DNA from: J027 sp034437655 | GTDB lineage: Bacteria; Chloroflexota; Anaerolineae; Aggregatilineales; J027 | Assembly: GCA_034437655.1 (NCBI GenBank) | Contig: DAOTTU010000044.1 | Location: forward strand, 1 to 64,000 | Length of the DNA stretch: 64,000 nucleotides | Direction of reading: 5' to 3' | In this document: positions 33,985 through 43,267 of the stretch, piece after piece | Position numbering within the stretch: position 1 is the stretch's first letter | Layout: each line of letters opens with the position of its first letter | Notes under the pieces: generated by a model | The model's database searches: none | What the model saw: only the letters and a program-made list of their open reading frames with translations | Told to the model about the DNA's origin: nothing | Made by a program: the position numbers and the translations under genes

Positions 33985-34118
33985 GATGATTGCTGCCATT
34001 TCATTACTGCCAGCCATAGATGTGCGGCAAACAGGCCAATAGCTGCCCCGGCTGGTACGAATCCAAACACCAGCCCGGCGACTAACCCCACGCACAGCCC
34101 TATCAATAGCAGACGCAT
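33981..34118 (-). CDS. 45-residue two-helix membrane protein
   Basis: ATG at 34118 to TGA at 33981. The sequence (MRLLLIGLCVGLVAGLVFGF and GAAIGLFAAHLWLAVMKW) is almost wholly hydrophobic with a Pro-Ala-Gly turn, predicting two membrane helices. The frame starts 38 bases after infA on the same strand and its stop overlaps the next start by four bases, which favours a real gene. No family recognised. Confidence 0.6.
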   Translation of the reverse strand: MRLLLIGLCVGLVAGLVFGFVPAGAAIGLFAAHLWLAVMKWQQSS

Positions 34119-34155
34119 GTGCTATACCGCTTTATTCTATGGAAGCAGCGGTTGG

Positions 34156-34422
34156 TTAACTGTCGCCACCGCCGGACGAGCGTCCGCTGTCGCGTAAGCG
34201 ATAGGTAATGCGGCCACGTTCGAGGTCATATTCACTCAATTCAATGCGTACACGGTCGCCAAGCAGAATGCGGATATAGTTTTTACGCATCCGGCCAGAC
34301 AAATACGCCAGCACTTTGTGGCCGTTGTCTAGTTCAACGGTGAATTGCGTATTGGGCAAGGCTTCAACAACCGTGCCTTCAACAAGAATTTTGGATGAGT
34401 CTTTGTTTTCCTTTTTGGCCAT
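34156..34422 (-). CDS. infA: Translation initiation factor IF-1
   Basis: An 88-residue OB-fold protein (usual length 72). ILVEGTVVEALPNTQFTVEL, GHKVLAYLSGRMRKNYIRIL and DRVRIELSEYDLERGRITYR are the family core. It binds the ribosomal A site during initiation. The extra residues are a charged N-terminus and a Ser/Gly tail. An AGGAG site is nine bases before the ATG; a TTGACT near 34490 may be a -35 element. Confidence 0.97.
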   Translation of the reverse strand: MAKKENKDSSKILVEGTVVEALPNTQFTVELDNGHKVLAYLSGRMRKNYIRILLGDRVRIELSEYDLERGRITYRLRDSGRSSGGGDS

Positions 34423-34443
34423 AGGATCTCCTGATTATGGAAT

Positions 34444-34461
34444 TGGTTAGTCTGGTTAGTC
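34444..34461. repeat. Two tandem 9-base repeats
   Basis: TGGTTAGTC occurs twice in direct succession just upstream of infA. It may be a chance duplication; no function is claimed. Confidence 0.5.
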
Positions 34462-34523
34462 AGTGTTAGCGTGTGTCTATGACAGGTAGTCAACGGTTGG
34501 TTGTTTTCTTGCCATACGACATG

Positions 34524-34553
34524 CAAAAAACGCAGCACATGTCGGCTGCGTTT
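34524..34553 (-). terminator. Intrinsic terminator after rpsU
   Basis: On the reverse strand AAACGCAGC pairs with GCTGCGTTT around eight bases and runs into a T tract, ending the S1-rpsU transcript before infA. Confidence 0.93.
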
Positions 34554-34595
34554 CTTGTTTTCGAGTGAGTGAAGCCAGTACGCTAAGCGCGATGC

Positions 34596-34799
34596 TTAGC
34601 TATACTGCTGCATCTTGCGCTGCTTACGCCGTGAACGACGGATCGCTTTTTTCTTCTGAATGCGACGAAGTTCGCTCTTAGAGACGTACCAGCGCTTACG
34701 GCGCACTGTACTCAGCACACCATCTTTTGCGATGGCTTTGCGGAAGCGTTTTAGGAGCTGCTCCTGCGACTCATTTGGCTTAAGTTCAACGTGCGTCAC
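34596..34799 (-). CDS. rpsU: Ribosomal protein bS21
   Basis: A 67-residue, strongly basic protein (HVELKPNESQEQLLKRFRKA, then VSKSELRRIQKKKAIRRSRR) matching bS21 of the small subunit. It lies 70 bases downstream of the S1-like gene and ends at the terminator 34524-34553. Confidence 0.96.
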   Translation of the reverse strand: MTHVELKPNESQEQLLKRFRKAIAKDGVLSTVRRKRWYVSKSELRRIQKKKAIRRSRRKQRKMQQYS

Positions 34800-34868
34800 T
34801 TAGTTATCACCACCTTCTCGAATGAACTAAAACAGGCGACTGTTATAACGCCTGCATATTTGTTGTGT

Positions 34869-36113
34869 TTAGACGTTTACTGTTTCTTTCTCTTCCGACT
34901 CTACCGCATTCTCAAGACTTTTTCCAGAGGTAAAGCCCGGAAGCAGGGCATCGTTAATCGTCAGGTCATCTGGGTCAAGGTCATGCTCATCAGCGTAATT
35001 TTGACGCTCGACATAGGTCACATCTTTCAGGCTTAAGCCGAGGCGCTGGCGGTCAGCCTCAATGCTAATGACACGCAACAGCAATTCCTTCTCAGGCTGT
35101 ACCAGACCTTCAGCGGTATCAGGTGACGGCTCGCTGAACTGTGAGCTATGTAGTAATGCTTCAATACCGGGTTCTAGCCGCACAAAAGCCCCATACGGCG
35201 CAACACGGCTTACCTGCCCCAGCACCAATTGGCCAATGTGATACAGTTCGTCTACCTTCGACCAGGGGTTTTCCTGCAACCGTTTGAGTGACAGGCCAAT
35301 ACGCTTGTCATTCGCGTCCAGATGCATCACATAAACGTCGATCTCATCGCCAACGTTCAAGACTTCACGCGGATGCTGGACACGGTGCCATGCCAGTTCT
35401 GAGATGTGGATCAGGCCGTCGGCACCACCCAAATCTACAAACGCGCCAAAGTCACGCAGCCCAGAGACCACACCGCGCCGAACCTCGCCCTCGGAAAGCT
35501 CATCCATCAGTTGTTCCTTGATGTTGGCCCGTTGTTCGCGCATGGCTTCGCGTTGACTGAACACCAACCGACGGCGTTTGCGGTTGACTTCGATAATTTT
35601 CACCGGGATGGTTGTGTTCACCAGCTTACCAAGCGCGTCCTGGCGTTCCTGTTCAGAAACGTTGCGTGGCAGATTCAGGACATGGCTGGCCGGCACAAAT
35701 CCGCGCAAATTGCCAAACTGGATAATCAAGCCCCCTCGGTTGGATTCAACCACCAGACCTTTGTAGATGTCGTCAGCTTCCATCAACGCTTCAGCCTGTT
35801 TCCAGTCTTCGGCTTGCAACGCCTGAGAAATTGACACGGCAAGGTTACCGTCGCGGTCTTCCATGCGTGTGATAACGACCGTAACTTCCTGGCCGATCTC
35901 GAAATCCAGGTCAGGGTCAAGGCGCTCGAGATCATTCTTTGAAACGACACCGTCCTTTTTTAACCCGACATCAACAAGCATCCCTTGCTGGTCAATCGCA
36001 AGGATCGTGCCATCAACGAGATCACCTTGTTCAGGCATCGGGCGTTTGAAAGATTCTTCAAGCAGGGCGGCAAAATTGAGTTGTTCTTCAGACAAGACTG
36101 TCTGCTCTTGCAT
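34869..36113 (-). CDS. S1-domain RNA-binding protein (rpsA-like, copy 1)
   Basis: A 414-residue protein with four S1 repeats, seen from GDLVDGTILAIDQQGMLVDV (repeat 1), GLVVESNRGGLIIQFGNLRG (2), GVVSGLRDFGAFVDLGGADG (3) and GQVSRVAPYGAFVRLEPGIE (4), then an acidic tail. Repeat 3 with LIHISELAWHRV is the best conserved. Ribosomal protein bS1 of many non-proteobacteria has four repeats, so this is either bS1 or a paralogue. Co-transcribed with rpsU and driven by a near-perfect promoter at 36327-36355. The gene upstream (36521-37834) has the same plan. Confidence 0.9.
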   Translation of the reverse strand: MQEQTVLSEEQLNFAALLEESFKRPMPEQGDLVDGTILAIDQQGMLVDVGLKKDGVVSKNDLERLDPDLDFEIGQEVTVVITRMEDRDGNLAVSISQALQAEDWKQAEALMEADDIYKGLVVESNRGGLIIQFGNLRGFVPASHVLNLPRNVSEQERQDALGKLVNTTIPVKIIEVNRKRRRLVFSQREAMREQRANIKEQLMDELSEGEVRRGVVSGLRDFGAFVDLGGADGLIHISELAWHRVQHPREVLNVGDEIDVYVMHLDANDKRIGLSLKRLQENPWSKVDELYHIGQLVLGQVSRVAPYGAFVRLEPGIEALLHSSQFSEPSPDTAEGLVQPEKELLLRVISIEADRQRLGLSLKDVTYVERQNYADEHDLDPDDLTINDALLPGFTSGKSLENAVESEEKETVNV

Positions 36114-36326
36114 TAGAAAGTCCCCCTGGGGAAAGTACTATTCGGCAAAAACACCCGTTGGTATGGGAATGGGGTAATCCCAGCACAGTTGTTTCTGCAC
36201 ACGAACGATAGATGATGTCGGTTAGTGTGAGGTGTAGAATTGTCTTGCAACAATAAGTACGCCACGCGCTGTTTGTGCGCTTTCCTAACAGAACAAAATT
36301 TGCTTCTTTTTTCAGAAGCGAACCGC

Positions 36327-36355
36327 ATTATAGTGCCACTGTTGACCCTTGTCAA
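36327..36355 (-). promoter_or_regulatory. Consensus promoter for the S1-rpsU operon
   Basis: On the reverse strand TTGACA (36350-36355), 17 bases, TATAAT (36327-36332): a perfect match to the housekeeping sigma consensus, about 210 bases before the S1 start, leaving a long 5' leader in which I see only a weak six-pair hairpin. Confidence 0.9.
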
Positions 36356-36432
36356 ACTTTTTTCTAAAAAAGCAGGCTGAATATACAAATTTTAGAAATT
36401 ATCGATGCAACTCACATGGAAGAGTACCATAA

Positions 36433-36461
36433 CACAAAATAGCAGCCGTAATAGCTGCTAT
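36433..36461 (-). terminator. Terminator of the second S1 gene
   Basis: ATAGCAGC pairs with GCTGCTAT around seven bases, followed by TTTGTGTT on the reverse strand, 60 bases after the stop at 36521. Confidence 0.8.
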
Positions 36462-36520
36462 CTTGGGCGAGAAATATGTTGATGTCGAGCCAGGCTAGCC
36501 GCTGAGATTATGCACTGCGA

Positions 36521-37834
36521 CTAGTCAGAGCTACTTTCGCTTTCTGGCGTTTCAACGACTGTCGCATCGCTTTCACCGCTCTCAGCACTTGCATCGCTTC
36601 CGTTACTGCCGTTTTCAGTACTTGCTTCGGGTGCTTCGGGGGCAGCAGGCGGGGCAGCATCGGCGGCTTCTTCAAGAGTTTCTGTGCCCCAACGCTGGGT
36701 AAACCCAACACGGCGACGTTCTGGTTCCAGACGACTGATGCGCAGCTGCAACCGATCACCCTTCTTAACGTAGCTATGCGGTTCTTTGAGTGAACCATCA
36801 CCCATTTCACTGAGGTGCAACAACCCTTCCAGACCATCGTCCAATGCAATGAACGCGCCGAAGTCTACCACATTCGTGACAATACCTTCGACAAGCTGGC
36901 CTTCGTGGTAGCGTTCGTTGGCTTGCTCCCAGGGATCGGGTAACAAGCGCTTGCGGCTCAGCGCAATGCGGTTGGTTTCGCGGTCAAGATTAAGGATGAA
37001 CACGTCAATCTGGTCACCAACTGCCAGCACATCGCCAGGGTGGTCAACGCGGTGCCATGCCAGTTCAGACACATGGATCAAGCCGTCAGCATCACCAATA
37101 TTGACGAATGCGCCGAAGTCACGTAACCCGGTGACCGTACCGCGCACGACCTTACCCTCACTTAATGACTCAAGCAGTTCAGCCTTGCGCTGGGCCCGAA
37201 TCTCGCGCTGTGCTTCGCGTTCAGAGAAGATCAGGCGGCGACGTTCAGGGTTAACTTCGATCACCTTCACGTTGAGCGGGTCAGCATCGCGACGCTTGAG
37301 GATGTCCAGTGCATCTTTACGATCCTGGCCCTGAACTGTCGGGCTGACGGTGACCATGTGTGAGGCCGGGATGAACCCTTCGAGGCTCTTCCAGCGCACC
37401 AGCACACCACCTTTGTTATAGCCCGTGACCTGGACTGGCACGACCTCTTCGCTTTCTTTCAGTGACGAGGCATCTTCCCAGTCATGCTGTTGCAACCCCA
37501 TGTTAATGCTGACAATCAGGTTGCCCTCTTTATCGCGTGGTTGCAAGATAAACACGGGTACTACCTGGCTAACTTCGAGTGATTCGAGGTAGCGCGGGTT
37601 GAGGTGTTCGAGGTCTTTACTGGTGACAATACCATCTTGCTTGGCACCAAGGTCCACGATTATTTCGTTGCGGTCAATCTGAAGAATCGTAGCATCGCGG
37701 ATTTCACCCCGGCGTGGGGGGGTGTAGTCGAACTCGCCTTCGAATAAGGCGCGAAATTCGTCGTCTGACAGATCATCTCCTGGTTGAATGTCGTCGATAT
37801 TGATTTCTTGGTTTTCCTGATCCATTTGTTTCAC
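36521..37834 (-). CDS. S1-domain RNA-binding protein (rpsA-like, copy 2)
   Basis: A 437-residue protein with four S1 repeats (GEIRDATILQIDRNEIIVDL; VQVTGYNKGGVLVRWKSLEG; GTVTGLRDFGAFVNIGDADG; GIVTNVVDFGAFIALDDGLE) and a C-terminal 60-residue Ala/Glu/Ser tail. It parallels the neighbouring copy almost domain by domain, and both share LIHVSELAWHRV-type wording in repeat 3. Start at GTG 37834 or ATG 37825; an AAGGTGA ribosome site supports either. It has its own promoter and terminator. Which copy is the ribosomal bS1 cannot be told. Confidence 0.9.
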   Translation of the reverse strand: MKQMDQENQEINIDDIQPGDDLSDDEFRALFEGEFDYTPPRRGEIRDATILQIDRNEIIVDLGAKQDGIVTSKDLEHLNPRYLESLEVSQVVPVFILQPRDKEGNLIVSINMGLQQHDWEDASSLKESEEVVPVQVTGYNKGGVLVRWKSLEGFIPASHMVTVSPTVQGQDRKDALDILKRRDADPLNVKVIEVNPERRRLIFSEREAQREIRAQRKAELLESLSEGKVVRGTVTGLRDFGAFVNIGDADGLIHVSELAWHRVDHPGDVLAVGDQIDVFILNLDRETNRIALSRKRLLPDPWEQANERYHEGQLVEGIVTNVVDFGAFIALDDGLEGLLHLSEMGDGSLKEPHSYVKKGDRLQLRISRLEPERRRVGFTQRWGTETLEEAADAAPPAAPEAPEASTENGSNGSDASAESGESDATVVETPESESSSD

Positions 37835-37895
37835 TAATCACCTTGACAGAGTAAATTTCCCAATATGCCTTATTCATGCATTTTGAGATATTGTC

Positions 37896-37924
37896 AGTGT
37901 ACAATGTTCACGGCGGTACGTCAA
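37896..37924 (-). promoter_or_regulatory. Promoter of S1 copy 2
   Basis: On the reverse strand TTGACG (37919-37924), 17 bases, TACACT (37896-37901), 62 bases before the gene. The remaining intergenic stretch up to 38062 is AT-rich and I see nothing else in it. Confidence 0.75.
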
Positions 37925-38062
37925 AAGATATATTAAGGAAATAAACGGTTCTAATGCAATTTTATGTATCATGGTCGTTTTTTTCATCCGCTGTTTAGTG
38001 TGGAACCACTTCCAGTTGTTTTAGTGTCGAATAGCTCAAATTTTTGTGACATATCTCATATA

Positions 38063-38097
38063 AAATTAAAAGGCACACCCCCAAGGTGGGGATGTGC
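38063..38097 (-). terminator. Terminator of the nrdJ transcript
   Basis: GCACATCCCC pairs with GGGGGTGTGC (one wobble) around a short loop, then CTTTTAATTTT on the reverse strand, 32 bases past the stop. Confidence 0.92.
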
Positions 38098-38128
38098 AGT
38101 ACTTATCTTTTAGAATCGAGATGTATCT

Positions 38129-41100
38129 TTAGCACTCGCTATACCCGCAGCTATAGCAATGCAAGCACCCTTCCTCACGGATAAGGGTCGCCTGGCCGCA
38201 TTCGGGGCAGATATCCCCGATGGCTGTTGGGCTCGCGGAACCGTTCCGGCCGCTGGTTTCCTGCGGTGCTTCGTCCGTAACGGTGAACGTTAGCGCTAGC
38301 TGCGCGTTGCTGCGCGAGGTGTCGGGCTCAATGTCGCCGTCGATAATCTCTGACTCGTTAAGGTAACGCTGCAATATCTGTGAGATACCATCCGGCAAGC
38401 TAGAAACTCGGTTAGAGCCGAAGCCCAGCGAACGTCCGCCGCCTATGTCTTCAAGCTGGCGAATCATTTCTTTCACGCGGTCGCGGGGGCTAACGGGGGA
38501 AGTTTGCCGTAAGATCAGCGACATCAAGCGTCCGATGGCCTCGGACACCGCTGCAATTTCAGACCCGGCCTTAGACGTATGAATAAAGACCTCAAACGGT
38601 TGGCCCTGACCATGCCCGTTTTCATTGATGGTAACGTAGGTCGCACCAACCGGGGTGGGCATCCGATACGTTTTGCCCGACAGCACGACATCGCGCGGCT
38701 TCTTGTGTTCGTTGAAGAGTGGCAACGGTTGGTCTTCGCCAGCGGGGATGGGTTGTTGGGTGCTTTCGCCTTCACGTTTCTTCTTGGTGTCAGCAGTCTC
38801 CAGCACGACGGTTTCACGGCTGCCCGTGACATAGACAGTCATACCCTTAGCGCCGAGTTCCCAGCCGAGTTGGTATGCGGTCGCCACATCGGCCTCGGTG
38901 GCACCAGCAGGGAAATTGACTGTTTTGCTGATCGCATTGTCCACGAAGACCTGCATAGCGCCTTGCATCCGCACGTGTTCTTCGGCGGTGATGTCGCCAG
39001 CAGTCACAAACACACGGCGCACGTTGTCTGGCACCCCTTCAGCCGTCTGGCAGGTACCGAGGTCGTTGACCTGTTCGACAATGGCTTGAATTTCATCCGG
39101 AGAAAGGCCGGCGTTTTCCAGCGCTTTCTGGAATTGGGGACTGGTGTATTGCAGTGTCATGCGTTCGCTGCTGTTGCCCGCGTTGGTATTGACATAGCGC
39201 ATGTATGCAAGCGCAAAGACAGGTTCGCAGCCATAGCCCTCCACGCCAGACACGGTCGAGATGGTGCCCGTCGGCGCGATAGTCGTCTGCGCCCCGTTGC
39301 GGATGCCGTGTTGGATGAGGTCGTCGCGTAGCTTGTGCCAGTCCAATGTCGGGCGGCCCCAGTCGGTGCGGTGTTCAACGATGGGCTGTGGGATGCTCCA
39401 TTGCAGGTTCTTCTGGTCATAGCGGCTACCCTCGATAGCCGGGAAGGGGTGACGTTCGCGGGCCAGTTCGATGCTGGTCTTCATGCTGTGGAAGCGCACA
39501 AATTCCATCACCTGGCTGGCGAATTCCTGCCCTTCTACGGAGCCATAGCGCACCCCGGCAGCGTACATCATATCGGCCAGTCCCATAATGCCAAGCCCGA
39601 TACGGCGCACCCGTTCGGCGGCTTGACGCAATTCAGGGATGGCGGGCACGTAAGCGTTGGATGTCACGACGTCGTCCAGGAAACGTGTGGAAAGCGCGAC
39701 ACTCTCTGCGAGCGCATCCCAATCCACACTGCCGTCGTCGTTAAGATGCTGGGCCAGGTTGACCGAGCCAAGACAGCAATTTTCAAATGGGCCAAGCCAC
39801 TGTTCGCCGCAATTATGAATAACGATGCCGTTCCCAATAATTGAATGTGTCACAGGTTCGGTCAGGTCGAAAACTTCTTCGATTCCTTCTGGCGTGATTG
39901 ATTCAACAGTCGCCGTAAACTGCTCCGCATAAGGATCCCGTTTGCAGTCTGCGAGGAAGCCTTTGAGTGCTTCTTGCTGGTATGCCATCAAGAATCCAAT
40001 TTCTTTGGCGAACGTGACTATGTTGCGCTTGGAGATGACGATTTCGTGCTGTGCTTCCGTCCAGTACGACTTCTCACCACCATTTCCGTCAGACATATCG
40101 CGATATTGACCTTCGCGACGATTAGGATAGAGCGTGCTGGCAATACCAAAATTGAGCAGCAATTTCTGAACGTCTTCTAACAGTCTCAGATCGCTAGCCG
40201 CGAGGCGAATACTACTACCTTTGAGATCATTACGCTGGAAACTACCATCAGCGGTGAACAAGGCCGCGAGAAAACCCCTTTGCATATCTTCGGTGCCCAT
40301 GAATACCTGCACCGGCACCTGGTGCTTGTTTTCAGCGAGACCATATTCAGCGGCAATCGTGCGCAGACGGTCGGATTGCACGCGAACCTCGTCTCGTTCA
40401 GCGATTTCGGTCTGTCCTACAGTGTATGTTCGCGTGGGCGTGGTCAGCGGTGCGACCATCTCATCGACATAACCAGCAAACAGGGGGGCAAGCTCATGTT
40501 TTTCTTCACCAGAGAATGACAAGACAGCCCGCACTTTGTTGCTAGTGTCATCCCCCACCAGCCAACCAAGCACACGCCCGAGTTTTTCGTCGCCATGAAT
40601 GCCAAAGCCACCTTTGCGATTCAAAATATGGATTTCATCGCCCCGGGAAATCTCATCAAGGCGACGCCACCCTTCACTGGTCATAATCTTGTGATCAGCC
40701 GTAGCGCGGATATAGTAGCCTTCTTTGGTTTGGAGACGATAGACTTGCTTCTCGCCTGTCAAAATAGTGCGCGTGGCAAATGCAAACGGCTCATCATGCC
40801 CAAAACGCCCGTCAATCACTACACGAGTAGACATTTCTTCATCGAAAAGCATGTCAGCACGTATCATGCCCTTGTCCGTGTAAATGAGTGTATCCCCCGT
40901 TACACATGGATTGGTGGATTCCAGTTCATATAGATGCGGCACAGGGTTTTCACGGTTGGCGGCGTCCAGGAACAACACACCCGGTTCACCGTTGTGATGC
41001 GCGTATTCAACGATCATGTCGAAGATTTCGCGGGCACGCACCGTCTCCCACACTTCGCCATTGGCCGGGTTAATGAGGTCGAAGTCGCTGTCCTCACGCA

Positions 41101-43150
41101 CGGCTTGCATGAATTTGTCGGTAATGCCGACCGAGATATTGAAGTTGGCGATGGTGCCTTCCTTGGATTTGCACTTGATGAAGTCGCGCACATCCGGGTG
41201 ATCGACACGCAATACCGCCATATTCGCCCCCCGGCGGCTGTTATGAGTAACCAGCCCATTGGCGAGGTAGGTGTGGTTGTCTTCAACTTCAATGTCAAGC
41301 GTCAGCGCTTCGCCAGCATCCTGTACATCGCTCACAGTCACAAACCACAGATCATTGAGCGGTTGCGCCATGTCAGCGAATACGGGATAGTCTGCGGCGA
41401 GAATTGCATATGCAGAAGCAGTCAATTGACGCTCACCGCGCACATATTGCAGCAGCTTGCAGCCTAGTGCTGGCTCAGAGCTGCGACCATTGGTACCTGT
41501 ACCACGACCACGACGATCAATTTGTGGAAGCGCGGTGGCGTCAAGGACAGGATTCAGCCAGTAGGCAGGGTTTGGTAGTGGATAGCTACTTTCACGCGCT
41601 ATGTCCGGCTCAAGGTCGTTGCAGGCAGCAAAACGTGATCTGGAAGAACAACCGATGTTGTCTTTCCAGGCTTGCAGACCAACGAAGGAATTGACACGCA
41701 CAGACCACAGTGGCGCGGTTCCATAGCGATCACCGCCGTTGGGCTGTTGGCGAATGCTTACCGGGCATCCTAACCCAATGAGCATCACGGCAACCTCATC
41801 AATGAGCTGTTTGGAGGTACTCAGTAGCTGAGGGTAGCCATGTGACAGCGCACCATCGGCTTCAAACAGACCGCGCAAAAATGCACCGACAATATTGCGT
41901 GGACTCATACGAACCAGGCGTGGTACACGAACCTCGCTACTCATCGCCTTCTCAAAGCCGTTCATCAGGAAGTAGTCTTTGATGGCACGGTTATCGACGG
42001 TGAACGTGACGGAGGCATCATCTGCTTTCTGCAAACGGTGAATATTGATCTGCTCACCAAAGAGTCGCTGCATTAACGCTGGCATTTCTTGCATCAAATA
42101 GCTGTCATGTGCGACTGAAACGCCCAGACGATGGTCGCTTTCAGCGGAGGCGATGAAACCCTCCCCCGCCATATAGCCGAGGAAGAACGCCAATTCTTCA
42201 TCCAGGATAGGGCTGAGTGTCGGCATAATCTGGTTGCCGTGGCGCTGCTCTGGACGTTTAAGCGCTTGTATAGTTCCTTGATGTTGGTTGAGCTTGACCG
42301 GGATTGCGTCACCTGCACCCAACTCATCAAAGCGCCGCCAGACAAAGCCTTCGTCAGTCATGACTTTGACCTTGTGGTTATGCGTTCCGGTCAGCGCCAA
42401 ACCCGCATCAGTCTGCACCTTTAGCACGGGCGCAACACCGTTGTTATATGCTTGAGTTGAGCGGCGTTCACCTTCATCCGTGCTGATAGTTAACGCGTGT
42501 GTACGCCAGCCGTGTTCAGTGTGGCGGACGATTTCATCCAGGCGCAGCAACCCATTTTCAGTGAAGACTAGCGTATCAGGCGTCAGGCACCCACCCTGCG
42601 CAATCTCACCAAAGGCTCTGTCATAGACATTCAGGAAGCCGACCGGGCCCGTTGCGGTACCGCTTGACGACTTCACCAGCGCACCTTTAGGCCGCAGCCG
42701 ACTGAAGGAAAAGCCATTGCCGCCGCCCGTCTGTTGAATTAACGCGGCGTGGCGCAAGGTTTCGAAAATACCAGAACCTGTGCGGCCCATGTCGTCTTCA
42801 ATTGCCAGCACAAAGCAGGCGGCAAGCTGGCCGAGTGGGGTGCCGGCCCCGGTAAAAGTCGGGCTGTTGGGGAAAAAACGTAAATTGGTCAATAAGTCAA
42901 AAAATTGTCGGGCCCAATACTCAACCTGAGCCTCATCGCCACCATTTTCTTTCTCTGCCAGCGCGACGTGATACGCGACACGCCAGAACATTTCCTGTTC
43001 CGTCTCAACTGGTTGGCCATCAGCACCCCGGCGCAGGTAACGCTTTTGCAGCACAGTGCGGGCGTTGTCTGTCAAATTTACTTTGCGATTCACCAAATCC
43101 GGCGGAATCGGTACTTTTTTAAACTCGTTCGTGCGTGGTGATAGTGTCAT
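38129..43150 (-). CDS. nrdJ: Adenosylcobalamin-dependent (class II) ribonucleotide reductase with two inteins
   Basis: The reading frame encodes 1673 residues; removing two inteins (188-637 and 749-1113) leaves an 858-residue reductase of ordinary class II NrdJ size. The host parts show FFPNSPTFTGAGTPLGQLAACF, TGGGNGFSFSRLRPKG, the split QGG/SRRGANMAVLRVDH and NP/CGEQWLGPFENCCLGSVNL. The C-terminus has a Cys-rich zinc-type tail (CPECG, CLHCYSCGYSEC). It reduces ribonucleotides to deoxyribonucleotides using B12 as radical source, without oxygen. Start ATG 43150 follows AAGGAAG. nrdR lies 118 bases upstream on the same strand with NrdR boxes before it. Without splicing neither active site would form. 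Confidence 0.97.
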   Translation of the reverse strand: MTLSPRTNEFKKVPIPPDLVNRKVNLTDNARTVLQKRYLRRGADGQPVETEQEMFWRVAYHVALAEKENGGDEAQVEYWARQFFDLLTNLRFFPNSPTFTGAGTPLGQLAACFVLAIEDDMGRTGSGIFETLRHAALIQQTGGGNGFSFSRLRPKGALVKSSSGTATGPVGFLNVYDRAFGEIAQGGCLTPDTLVFTENGLLRLDEIVRHTEHGWRTHALTISTDEGERRSTQAYNNGVAPVLKVQTDAGLALTGTHNHKVKVMTDEGFVWRRFDELGAGDAIPVKLNQHQGTIQALKRPEQRHGNQIMPTLSPILDEELAFFLGYMAGEGFIASAESDHRLGVSVAHDSYLMQEMPALMQRLFGEQINIHRLQKADDASVTFTVDNRAIKDYFLMNGFEKAMSSEVRVPRLVRMSPRNIVGAFLRGLFEADGALSHGYPQLLSTSKQLIDEVAVMLIGLGCPVSIRQQPNGGDRYGTAPLWSVRVNSFVGLQAWKDNIGCSSRSRFAACNDLEPDIARESSYPLPNPAYWLNPVLDATALPQIDRRGRGTGTNGRSSEPALGCKLLQYVRGERQLTASAYAILAADYPVFADMAQPLNDLWFVTVSDVQDAGEALTLDIEVEDNHTYLANGLVTHNSRRGANMAVLRVDHPDVRDFIKCKSKEGTIANFNISVGITDKFMQAVREDSDFDLINPANGEVWETVRAREIFDMIVEYAHHNGEPGVLFLDAANRENPVPHLYELESTNPCVTGDTLIYTDKGMIRADMLFDEEMSTRVVIDGRFGHDEPFAFATRTILTGEKQVYRLQTKEGYYIRATADHKIMTSEGWRRLDEISRGDEIHILNRKGGFGIHGDEKLGRVLGWLVGDDTSNKVRAVLSFSGEEKHELAPLFAGYVDEMVAPLTTPTRTYTVGQTEIAERDEVRVQSDRLRTIAAEYGLAENKHQVPVQVFMGTEDMQRGFLAALFTADGSFQRNDLKGSSIRLAASDLRLLEDVQKLLLNFGIASTLYPNRREGQYRDMSDGNGGEKSYWTEAQHEIVISKRNIVTFAKEIGFLMAYQQEALKGFLADCKRDPYAEQFTATVESITPEGIEEVFDLTEPVTHSIIGNGIVIHNCGEQWLGPFENCCLGSVNLAQHLNDDGSVDWDALAESVALSTRFLDDVVTSNAYVPAIPELRQAAERVRRIGLGIMGLADMMYAAGVRYGSVEGQEFASQVMEFVRFHSMKTSIELARERHPFPAIEGSRYDQKNLQWSIPQPIVEHRTDWGRPTLDWHKLRDDLIQHGIRNGAQTTIAPTGTISTVSGVEGYGCEPVFALAYMRYVNTNAGNSSERMTLQYTSPQFQKALENAGLSPDEIQAIVEQVNDLGTCQTAEGVPDNVRRVFVTAGDITAEEHVRMQGAMQVFVDNAISKTVNFPAGATEADVATAYQLGWELGAKGMTVYVTGSRETVVLETADTKKKREGESTQQPIPAGEDQPLPLFNEHKKPRDVVLSGKTYRMPTPVGATYVTINENGHGQGQPFEVFIHTSKAGSEIAAVSEAIGRLMSLILRQTSPVSPRDRVKEMIRQLEDIGGGRSLGFGSNRVSSLPDGISQILQRYLNESEIIDGDIEPDTSRSNAQLALTFTVTDEAPQETSGRNGSASPTAIGDICPECGQATLIREEGCLHCYSCGYSEC
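39812..40906 (-). other. Intein 2 in nrdJ (365 residues, with LAGLIDADG endonuclease)
   Basis: It runs from Cys 749 (block A, CVTGDTLIYT) to Asn 1113 (block G, GNGIVIHN), followed by Cys as the +1 residue. Block B is ATADHKIMT. Two dodecapeptide-type motifs, LGWLVGDD near 860 and LAALFTADGSF near 961, indicate a LAGLIDADG homing endonuclease. It interrupts TNP/CGEQ, the conserved active-site cysteine region, a favoured intein insertion point in reductases. All splicing residues seem intact. Confidence 0.95.
41240..42589 (-). other. Intein 1 in nrdJ (450 residues, with LAGLIDADG endonuclease)
   Basis: It runs from Cys 188 (CLTPDTLVFT) to Asn 637 (ANGLVTHN), with Ser as the +1 residue. Block B is LTGTHNHKV. 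The endonuclease motifs are LGYMAGEGFI near 323 and LRGLFEADGAL near 425. It interrupts QGG/SRRGANMA of the reductase, whose usual residue there is Thr or Ser. The terminal Asn, penultimate His and +1 Ser needed for splicing are all present. Confidence 0.95.
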
Positions 43151-43267
43151 CTGTATTACTTCCTTTTGAGTATGAACTTAAACTTCCGGTTACAAAAACA
43201 AAATCGCGCAGCGGCGGGTAGATTCTCGCACACTGCGCAACGGTCAGTGCTTGGCTTGCGGTGCGGT

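Noticed and set aside
38129..43150. Possible gene fusion or frameshift explaining the 1673-residue reductase
   Set aside because: The extra sequence has exact intein splice ends and endonuclease motifs, and the flanking reductase sequence joins perfectly.
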